From Distichodus sexfasciatus (Eukaryota; Chordata; Actinopteri; Characiformes; Distichodontidae), in assembly GCA_032718565.1 (NCBI GenBank), contig JAVGVS010000001.1, forward strand, positions 1-64,000: DNA of 64,000 nt. Reading direction: 5' to 3'. The notes beneath the pieces were generated by a model, which was not told where the DNA came from, made no database searches, and worked only from the letters and a program-made list of their open reading frames with translations. The translations under genes were made by a program, and so were the position numbers. Shown one piece after another: positions 1 through 8,912 of the stretch; positions within the stretch are counted from its first letter, which is position 1; each line of letters begins with the position of its first letter.

Positions 1-34
1 GGGAGGGGCGGGAAGATAGGGAGATAGATGTGGT

Positions 35-46
35 AGTTTCACTTCC
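35..46 (+). promoter_or_regulatory. ISRE-like element (one mismatch)
   Basis: AGTTTCACTTCC matches the interferon-stimulated response element AGTTTCNNTTTC with one mismatch in the second half-site. It lies 24 bases upstream of a perfect element, so the two would form a tandem IRF/ISGF3 binding region for the CARD gene. Confidence 0.45.
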
Positions 47-69
47 TCTAAATAAGTAGGCTGCAGTTC

Positions 70-81
70 GAAAGAGAAACT
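70..81 (+). promoter_or_regulatory. ISRE, exact match to consensus
   Basis: GAAAGAGAAACT fits the ISRE/IRF consensus GAAANNGAAACT exactly. Its place about 1 kb upstream of the ATG, just before the likely non-coding first exon, suggests interferon control of the tandem-CARD gene. The match is seen directly; the function is inferred. Confidence 0.6.
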
Positions 82-317
82 GGTCTGTTGGCAAAACGCT
101 TGTATCCTCTTTACAGTCATCAGCGGCAATACGGTGGTAATGTATTACCTTTTCTCTTTCATTCTAATCATTTCAGTCAAATATTAACGTGGTTTCCACA
201 ACGCCACATTTAACCTGTTTCTGTAACGACTTACGATCGGTTCTAGTCTGCAGTATTAGCGCAAGAGCGGAAACACCCTCAGAAAGGTCCAGAAATTAGT
301 GTAAAAAGGACCGTGGC

Positions 318-375
318 GTTACACTTACGCTTACAGAATTTAGCAGACGTTCTTATCCAGAGCGACGTAGCACAC
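318..375 (-). mobile_element. Fragment of tRNA-derived SINE, family A (3' part)
   Basis: The phrase atttagcagacgttcttatc followed by cagagcgac is the tail seen in better copies at 17609-17808 and 52078-52252. Only the tail part is recognisable. Confidence 0.5.
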
Positions 376-1071
376 TGATTTGTAGTCCACGGCTGTTCTT
401 CAATCTAAATTCAAGCTATACTTAAATCAGCAACTGTCGTCCAACTTAGTTACCGCCAAAAAATTCCGATTTGAGATCTCACATCTGAGTTTTAACGAAT
501 TGTAGTTAATTAAATGTGTTTGTTTAAATTTATTGCCTAAAATTGTGAGCCACTCTGCTAGTTTAATAGCCCCAGTTCTGTAATAACTCCAGATGACAAA
601 TCAAGCCTGACATCTGGACTAACCAGTTTAGGCTTTAGTTTAGATCTTTCATGGCCTAAAGTCAGCCCCTAATCACCTGGAATCTCAGTTAATTTCGTTT
701 TTACCAACACCATTCCACTCTACCAGTGAACTTTCGTATCTATTTATTATCCAGAACATACTGTATGTTGCAATGTTGCAGTTGTCCTAGATACAGCAGG
801 TTAAGACAAATAGCCTTTTATTAGCTATTAAATCAACACTATGCACCTAATGGCAGAGACAGTGAGACAGATAGAACGAGGCATGTTTTAACTTACAGTC
901 CAAAGCTGCCTGAAAACCCTGGAAACTTGTTAAATTAGTTCTGTAGATTCCTCAGATTCATTCACTTTTCACAAGACTTAGTTTCTAGTATCAGCCATAA
1001 GGCATGACCTAGGCCTGTGCTCAAACCCTCAGCATGAAAGCTTAGCTTTTCTGTTTTGGTTTTCAGGGAAA

Positions 1072-2450
1072 ATGGATATTTTGAAGAAGAATAAAGTGAG
1101 GCTCATCAAATGGCTACGTGTGGATATGATCATTATTCAGCATGTACAGGAAAATTGCCTTATAACATATGATGAATATAAAAGACTGAATGACATCTCA
1201 GATGAAACCAAGAAAATCACAGACCTCTTAGACCTGATGCTGGCAAAAGGAGACTCAACTTGCCAGAATTTTTTTAAAATGCTGAAAAGAGATGACGTGA
1301 ATGAGTTCAGCCCTGAACTCAGGAGCTGGATAAACTCAGTGTCTACCTCAGGTAGGCTCTCACGAAACATCTTTACAACTCTTTAGTGGAGACACATCAG
1401 AATGTTATCATGATCATACAAAATAGACATGTAAATGTTAAATCTTGTTTTGTGTATTCAATATTTTTGTCTTTTTTTCTACCAAAGTAACTGCAAACGC
1501 CCCTGGCCTTCCATCCCAGAATACAGGCAAGTCTGACACCTACACCCAAAGTATAAAAATACTTTAGGCCTTAGACAAAGACTGTCAGTACAGAAAACTT
1601 GAATTTAAGACAATGTGTTGGCCTGCAATAATACTCGTGTTCAAGTTTGAGCTGTATCTGAATTGATCAACTGACTTTAAAATTATCTGCTTTCAACAGG
1701 TATGACGGTGTCTATTAAGGCTGAAGAACAGAGCAGTATTTTTGCCCCTGTCTTTAGCAATTCAAACATGGGTGAAGTCAATATAAATGTCAATAAGAAC
1801 AACAAAAAATCAACATAAACAATATGTGATAAATAAGGTATTCATTTATAACTGTAGCTTGCTTACAACTGTCTGTGAATGATCAAACACTGCATGACAA
1901 GTTTTATTCACTCCACCCTGAGAGCCCAACATAATTGTCTTGCTCTCTATTTTAATGTGGGTGTGGAGTATGAAAATTTAATGTAGTACTTAATTTATAT
2001 CTTTTTTTATCTTGTAGCAAGAAGCACAGATAATGATACCTCTCTAGATGGCATTGATCATATCAAAGGTAGCTTATTGTTAATGTAACTATCAATTATA
2101 TATTTAAAAATTTGTGTTCCATAATAGATCTCTTCACATTTTGTCTAAAATAATTTAATGTGAGTCTCCTTTCTGTTTTGTTTTTGGGGTTTTTTGGAAC
2201 TACAGATTACCAGGATTTTTTGAGAAAGAACCGGAGTGCCTTAATTGATAAAGTAAAAAACATTGATAGAATTGTTGATGACCTCATACTGAGTGATGAA
2301 ATGGCAGCAATTGTGCGAGCACAAGTCACGGACCAGGCAAAGATGAGGAAGGTTTTGGAGTTTACAAACAGCAAAAAAGCAGCTGAGGAATTGGTCAAGG
2401 CCTTGTTTACTCATAGAAAAGATGTGATGGAAGATGTGATGGTCTGCTAA
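1072..2450 (+). CDS. Tandem CARD protein (two death-fold domains), 228 aa, five coding exons
   Basis: Exons are 1072-1351, 1488-1526, 1700-1771, 2018-2068 and 2206-2450; every intron is phase 1 and the total is 687 nt. Residues 1-90 (starts MDILKKNKVRLIKWL, with a TYDEYKRL segment) and about 148-226 (DYQDFLRKNRSALIDKVKN, then KAAEELVKALF) each look like a CARD: six amphipathic helices, many charged residues, no catalytic motif. Residues 94-147 are a flexible linker from three short exons. The start follows a good acceptor and a Kozak-like AAAATGG. CARDs act by homotypic assembly with CARD-bearing sensors, adaptors or caspases in the cytosol; with no NACHT, caspase or kinase domain, this would be an adaptor or decoy. 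The intron after exon 2 has a GC donor. Reading on past the exon 3 donor gives an alternative stop at 1816-1818 and a protein of about 145 aa without CARD 2. An upstream ISRE suggests interferon induction. I cannot name an orthologue. Confidence 0.72.
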
Positions 2451-4137
2451 ACGTCTTCCACAATGATGAAATGAATTTAGAAATCATATACATTGACAGT
2501 GGAAAAAGTTTAAATTCTTATTGTATAATTTTCATTCTGCATTATTCCTTACTATTAGCCATCATTTAACAACATTTTCTGGGTAAATGTGTGTGCAATT
2601 TGACAGGTGTAGATTAAGTTGTACATGGGCCCCAGGCTACATTTTCTGTTAGGCCTGCCTTCCGGGCTTATTTTAATGAATTGATATTTTTACTGGTCAG
2701 TCAAGGGGCCCTAGGCTCAAGCTATATCTAGGCTGTGCATTAATCTGCACCTGGGTGTATGATTGTCTTTAATATTGGTTATAATTCCTGCTTGCATGTT
2801 TACATATTTTATGAGATTTGCAAACAAAATATCTACTTAAATGTATCTGAATTCCCAAAGCCACTTAAGATGTTTAAAGATTTAAAGTAACTTTTCTTTA
2901 TATTTTTTCATTCCAACATGTTTTTGTAATGTTTTTTTTAAACAAAATTTAATGTATTAAGTTTTATAGGAAGCTCTTTAAACCATAAACAGGGGGAGGT
3001 TATGTAGGATAATCTGTAATAAATTTCAGAAAGATGAGAAAATAATGAACACAAACTGAGATTGTTGTTTTGGTTTAAAAGATGAGTTTGATTTTAAAAT
3101 AAAATTATGACAAAAGTGAGTTTGTTTCTGTCACTCAGAACACAATGGTTTTATTCTGACAAGTGTTTAATTGTAACAGTATTTTACAAAACTATATTAT
3201 CCAAACTACATGAGGCCATGTACTTTTAAAAATGAACAAACCACATTATATAAGAACGTCCCTATCTTTTTAATTATCAGATTTCACTGGTACTCATTCA
3301 ATATACAGTATGTACTGGATTTACCCAATACTGGTAGAGACTACTCATGCCAGCACTGAAACTTGGATTAGTTATTTTGCTTTTACTAGTCAGAAACACA
3401 TTTTTGTTCAAGTGTTTGCCACATATCACAAAAAAAATTAAAAGCTGTTTGTTACTTAAGGCTTCACTACTAAGTTTGTAGCGTCGCTTCTTGTAGTTAG
3501 CTACATCTCTGAACACGCTCTACTTAGGGAACATCTTTGAAACCTTGTGATTTGACATTGCATTATTAAAAATATAGATCATATGTTTAAAATATCTTTG
3601 GAAACCTCTGAATGTGTCAACTGCATTATTGGAGGGTATTTACTAACCCTAGTACTTTCTGGCATCTAGTGGTCATTAGGCAGAAGTACATTAATATTTA
3701 CTTTAATACATGATTTAACAATCAGAAATGATCAAAAACGACCAAATACAAAAATATTTAATGCACATTTATTTAAGGAAGTAAGCATTAGATTCAAGCC
3801 AAGACTTTAATATCTGAAAATCTGTGTTGTTACAAAGTAACCTGATTGCCTACTTCTTTTTATTCCACACTGGGCTATGGAAGAGATCATATGTGTTCTG
3901 TAAAAGAGGAGTCTGACATCTACGAACAAGCACAATGGTGAATTTTATAAAGAGTCCTGCTTAAGGCTTCAAGGACAGGAATAAACAGAGTAGCAGAGCT
4001 ATGATAGTGATAGCTTAGCAATGTCAAAGTTTCAAGGTGTTGCATAAGGCCCTTGAGGCGCATCATTTAAACTCCCTTCCTGTTCACCTCAAACACGGCT
4101 ACCCACATCCTTGCCGCTCAACAGCCGCCACTAGAGT
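2451..4137. other. 3' UTRs and gap between convergent CARD and DAP-family genes
   Basis: No gene is supported. Plus-strand AATAAA signals at 3018-3023 and 3098-3103 suit the end of the CARD transcript. A minus-strand AATAAA (plus TTTATT at 3859-3864) suits the DAP-family transcript. The rest is AT-rich; short open frames around 3298-3516 resemble no family and have no splice context. Confidence 0.5.
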
Positions 4138-6069
4138 TCAAAACTTGCGGGGCTGCTGAATGAAGAAGGTGCGCTGGACGTGAAGTTTCTCCACACCAGG
4201 TCTGACCTTATGGTGCCGCACTGAAACTGGAGTCTCAGGGAAGTCATGAGCCAACTGTGTGAAGAGTGTAGTTGTTAAGACCTTTCTCCCCCATTACGCT
4301 TCACCAGCAAAATTTTATTCATTTTAACAATAATAATTAATAGCCATTTAAACACAAATGCTCAAAGCATGTATGACAACAGATGCCAACATGTCATACA
4401 GTGAGCAAGAAATTTCTACTTAGCCTTAAGAATAAATAAATGTAGAAAACATCCACAGGGTGTAGCTGGAGATACTCTTTTATGAAAGAACCAGCTTTTA
4501 ATATTAGTAACTGCTGAAACTTTTTTTGGATGACCACACACCTTCTCTAGTGGGCCTGCCATGAGAATACCAATTTGCTGCATTCGAGAGGAAGTGGTAA
4601 GAGACCTGCAACACACATTCACCTCAGTGCAATGCAGAATAGCACAGAACACAAACAACTTCATACATCAGCAGTAATGCATGAAAACTCTTCAGTCCTC
4701 CCTGTTTCTTTTCAGTTTTTAGCCACAGCTGGTATATCAAGAACCACATACAGATTAGCAAATTCACATGCTTTACTCAATGAACTTTAAAAGCATCTGG
4801 GTAACCGTAGGCTGTGCTAGATCACGGGGAATATATAGGAGATAAAACAGATCAAAAAAGTACCTGGGTTTGTCGTGCCTCTTACTCTCCTTTTCTGGGG
4901 TCCCTCCATCTTCATTGCTTTTCTTTGCCACCCGTTTTCCTCCTGCCTTCACTGCAGCAATAGAGAGGGATGCAAAAAGCAAACTTTACAATTATAAAAA
5001 GTATTGCCAAAATGATCGGAAGTACCCTAGCATACACACAGTATCCAATGTTTGAACCAGTCAGGAAAACCGGGCAACTGGGACTGGAACAGTGAAAAAC
5101 GTAATTTATTGATGTTAAGTTGAAGATGCCAAAATGAAACTGAAAATGAATCACAAGCCAAAAAATGGTAGTCATTTGATGGAATGGGTTTAAGCTTTAA
5201 AATAAAGCTGATGGAGAGGTAGAAGATGCATCAGTCCGATCTCCATTATAGTAGGGTGGCACTGGGCACCACTGTTTTTTTCATATAAAATACTACAGGA
5301 TTGTGTTTCTAAAGTCAAACTCCTCATAATTTTCTAACCAGAACAAACCAACAAACTACACTTACGTACTGATTATGCAACTGGCATTAGGAGCCAGAGA
5401 ACAAAATAATTATCAAATTAGCCACTTGACTGACTGTATTCAGTTGTCTGGTTTCAGCATAGTAGGACATGACATACTTGGACTGGATACGGTTAAAAAA
5501 AAAAAAAAAAAAAAAGTAAAATATAAATAAAACTATAACATTTACAAGCGTTGAATGAAAGACCAAGAACACGAAATTACTGGTAATACAAATAAGTAAC
5601 ACACTGATGTCAAGAACTTTATAAGACAAATAAATTTTGCAAAATGCACTCAACACACATAACGAAATGCTATTATATTGATGTAACGAGCCTCTGGTTC
5701 AACTCAAGTGATTTTGCCTTAAATACTATTGTTGCTGCAAGAAATCAGAGAATCTACGCGAAGTTGGAAGTTTGCATGAAAGTATTAAAAAACAGTTGAG
5801 CTGAGCAAAATCTGTGTCTATCCATTATGCAAAGCGTAAGAATCCGCTCCAAAATTAAAAGAGATTCACAGAGGGCCTTGACGAACTTAAACAAAACTCG
5901 AATTTCGAGTCACGCTGAACTACCACCAAACCTACAACAACATCCTGCACAACCTCACAACTACAACCACAACAGCGAAAAAACCTCTCAACAACAGTAA
6001 AGCAGCTGAACCTGCAGGAAGATGTCCAGCCTTCATGGTCAGCGATTCTTTCACTCCACCTTTAGACAT
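4138..6069 (-). CDS. dap: Death-associated protein family member (DAP/DAPL1 type), 108 aa
   Basis: Four exons on the minus strand: 6069-6012, 4951-4864, 4605-4542 and 4254-4138; phases close exactly. The N-terminus carries the family signature KAGHLPAVKAGG, split by the first intron, followed by a basic and acidic stretch KRVAKKSNEDGGTPEKE. The C-terminus LEKLAHDFPETPVSVRHHK leads to FFIQQPRKF, matching the invariant IQQPRK end of DAP and DAPL1. Length (human DAP 102, DAPL1 107 as recalled) fits. The family consists of small, proline-rich, largely disordered cytosolic proteins; DAP1 is reported as an mTOR substrate that restrains autophagy and, in dormant eggs, a ribosome-associated translation repressor. 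The one residue after IQQPRK and the LEKL segment look more like DAPL1, so the symbol is family level only; a fish dap1b or dapl1 name is possible. A TATA box lies about 63 bases upstream of the ATG. Confidence 0.87.
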
Positions 6070-6131
6070 TTGCACCACTCTTTTAAACTCCCCAAACAAC
6101 AGCAGAAACCCCGTCTCCTCCCGCTGCGTCG

Positions 6132-6139
6132 CTTTTATA
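6132..6139 (-). promoter_or_regulatory. TATA box of the DAP-family gene
   Basis: On the minus strand the sequence reads TATAAAAG, about 63 bases upstream of the ATG at 6069, which predicts a very short 5' UTR. The flank at 6150-6235 is unusually CpG-rich for this AT-rich window, consistent with a promoter. Confidence 0.6.
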
Positions 6140-7181
6140 CTCGCAAAAACCAACGTAACGTAGCGTGTGCGCGCGGCGCGTGCGTCAGGAAGAGGTGTGC
6201 GCGTGATCCATAGATCGGGCGCGCGCTTACAGCAGGCAGCACGATCACAAAGCGCAGGAAGAGGTTTTCTTCATGGTTTTTAAACTATCATTTCTTCTTG
6301 CACTCGTTTTTTGAGACAAAAGGACTGAAGCATTTACTGTATTATAAATATAGTATTACAACAAAATACAGTACAATACAATACAATACTAATCTACATA
6401 GTTAAATGTCACGAATGTAGTCTATATAGTATCTGTCAGCATTGGAATACAACTTGTGCATCTACTCTAATTTTCCCTTTATTAATAAAAAATACTTGTT
6501 TGCTGTTATAATATAATTATGAACAAAGCTAAATTATTGACTATATGATATTTACCTCAATTTTACTGGCATACTGGTATTTATGATCATTTGTAAAAGT
6601 GCAAACATAAAAATGCATGTTTTAACTTAAATACGTGCATTTGAGTTACTACACATTGATACTGATACTTTTGTACTCATATGTTAAAATGTATTACGTA
6701 CTGATTTTTAATAAGTTGCATAAGACAATATTTTTTAGTGATTGTGGTAAACTTAGATTTAAATCAAGAGATCCCGATCACCTGAGCTACAACCAGGTTT
6801 GTAGTTAAGTTCTTTCCAGGCCCTACCAGGGTAACTTATTGTAATTTTGCCACAAACCCAGGGAAAATCTGGGCAAAACACTAGCACAACAGTTGAAGCA
6901 CCTGCCTCAGTTTACCCATCAGCTCTCATGCACTGGCCTCTAAAACTCTGCAAGAACACTCATAATTTCTTTTTTAAAATAGCAAGTATAAATTCGTAAT
7001 GTATGAAAACATAACATTTCTTTCATCTCAAATGGCTGGCAGTGTGCTGGGGTGGGAGGTCACGTGTTCAGACCAAGCTCTCGCTTGTTGAGTCTGTGGG
7101 CTGATATTTTCTTTGGCCTCTTTTCATATTGACAGACTGGCGTGTGGAATGTCCCAGTAGGCCATCTCTAAACAACCAGTC

Positions 7182-7184
<3 letters not shown>

Positions 7185-7222
<38 letters not shown>
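7185..7222. repeat. (TC)n microsatellite
   Basis: About 19 uninterrupted TC units, followed by C-rich sequence. Confidence 0.95.
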
Positions 7223-7224
<2 letters not shown>

Positions 7225-8045
7225 CCACCCTTTCTCTTGCTCTCTTTGTCTCTTTAATCCATGTTGGATCCAAGTGGGGTGTTTTGGCTGTTACCTAATA
7301 CATATAGCTGGTTTGGTAATGGATGTTTAAAGTAGACATTGCTAAGTACTGCTAGAGATTGCATGTTGCAACAACCATGAATAGTTCTCTTCCTAAAGGC
7401 TTTTGTGCTGATCTTAATAAAGGACTGAGGACTGTTGGAACATTGGCACAGGTGTGTGTGCACACCCATATTTACAGAATATGTACACCAATCCTTCAAT
7501 AAAGGTACACAACAATGTACTGGAGGCTCGTCTGAATGATTGTGCGGGTGAACTCTGATAACTGATCAAAGTGAGGAAGTAGGTCTACAAAGGTTGAGTG
7601 GCCTAGTTACCCTAGAGAAATTAATGGAGACATTCCTTCTTTGCTCTTCTGGACTGATGTTTCTGTTCTGGTTCTGCTTTCTAATGATTATTACAATGTG
7701 TCTTGATATATTACTAGCAAATACTTAAATGTTATGTGCCAGAAGATACTAAAACACAATTTATATGCTGACTTTCATTCTAAGACTAAATTTATCGTTG
7801 CCTGACTCTTAGAGATCAACTTCTGTTTTTAATCTTCTCCAATACTCCTCCCACATTTCCTGTTTGCTTTTTCTTTTCCCTCTTTCTTTCATTTCCTTTT
7901 TCCTCCTGCATGCTTGCTGACATTCCTCTTCTTTTTTCCCACTCCACCCACCCAAGTTTGCTCATAGCTGCTTGTATTAGCTTTCAATTGACCTCTTTTC
8001 TATTCTTAAGTAAAATGATGAAAAAATGAAACTTTACATGCATTC

Positions 8046-8360
8046 ATTCATTATCTGAATCACTTAATTGCAACTGGGGTCACAGGGGGACTGGAGCCTA
8101 TCCTGGAAGTTACAGGCTCCAACACACCACAGGGCACACACACTCACACCTTACGGGGGCTAATTTAGAGTCAGCAGTTAAACTATATTGCATGCCTTTG
8201 GACTGTGGGAAGAAACTGGAGCACCTGGAGGAAACCCACACAAACACAGGGACAGCATACAAACTCCACACAGAAGGGGCCCAAGGCTGACCCAGGGCTC
8301 GAACCCAGGACCGTCTTGCTGTAAGGCGGCAGCGCTAACCACTGCTCCACCGTGCCGCCC
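8046..8360 (-). mobile_element. tRNA-headed SINE, family C (reverse copy)
   Basis: Read on the minus strand it begins with a tRNA-like head (ggcggcacggtggagcagtg, then B-box ggttcgagccc), continues with the ctgtgtggagtttg and cacaggcaaac-type body, and ends in a tail with cattcattcattatctga. Related copies are at 28293-28622 and 54465-54735. This head-body layout is common in fish V-SINE-type elements. Confidence 0.75.
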
Positions 8361-8407
8361 TTTAATATTTTACAGTGATAATAAATTAACGTTACAAGCA
8401 TGTCGAA

Positions 8408-8408
<1 letters not shown>

Positions 8409-8445
<37 letters not shown>

Positions 8446-8470
8446 GTTTATTATTTATTATTATTATTAT
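8409..8470. repeat. (ATT)n microsatellite next to the SINE tail
   Basis: A run of ATT units broken by a single TTTATT variant, directly next to the family C SINE. Confidence 0.93.
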
Positions 8471-8706
8471 GCATTAATTAATTTTTTAGTTTGTCTTATA
8501 TTTTAAGCAACCATACATCTATGTGTAGAGTCCTACCTCTACCTTTTAAATTATTTTATGCAAAAATGTATTGCTCTTTAAAACGTTGTTTAAATAAATA
8601 TTTTTTTCGTTGCACAATGAAGTAAAAGTTTTAACATGTTATATCAAAAATTGTCCACTAGGTAGCGCTGTCGGTGTGAGGATTCGTGTTAATCACGTGG
8701 TGTCAT

Positions 8707-8719
8707 ATTGCTAAGCAAC
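8707..8719. promoter_or_regulatory. RFX X-box upstream of nme8
   Basis: ATTGCTAAGCAAC is an imperfect palindrome of two RFX half-sites (GTTGC/GCAAC), close to the X-box consensus GTTGCCATGGCAAC. It lies about 195 bases upstream of the nme8 ATG, the usual distance for ciliary genes. A second half-site, AGTTGCCAAAAC, is at about 8760-8771. Confidence 0.65.
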
Positions 8720-8912
8720 GACAGAACGCTAAACAACCCCACGCGCCTCATGAAGCTTTTAGTTGCCAAAACCTCTCGGAAAAATACACAGCGTCGTGTT
8801 ATTTCTTCAAACATACGCAGTTTATTTTTTATTGAGAGTATTAGAAATAAAATTCGTTAAATTATAAAAGCATATTTCAGTTTAATCTTTGCTTCACTTT
8901 AAAGGGACTTTA

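Larger units (their letters stand above)
1..1066 (+). other. Upstream region and 5' non-coding part of the tandem-CARD gene
   Basis: There is no protein-coding exon here. The first 80 bases hold a GC-rich start, a TAAATAA stretch at 49-55 and two interferon-response-type elements (35-46 and 70-81). The first recognised coding exon has a clean acceptor (ttttcag) ending at 1066, six bases before the ATG at 1072, so a non-coding first exon probably lies near 80-200 and most of the interval is intron 1. The exact first exon and its donor could not be fixed. A SINE fragment sits at about 318-375. Confidence 0.5.
6070..8912. other. Intergenic region between the divergent DAP-family gene and nme8
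   Basis: The left end is the DAP promoter. The middle (6300-7150) is AT-rich with no recognised gene; a short-motif stretch (acaataca repeats) is at about 6365-6385. A TC microsatellite, a reverse SINE of family C and an ATT microsatellite follow. The right end is the nme8 promoter with an RFX X-box. Short open frames at 7254-7499 and 8183-8481 lie in repeats or lack gene context. Confidence 0.55.
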
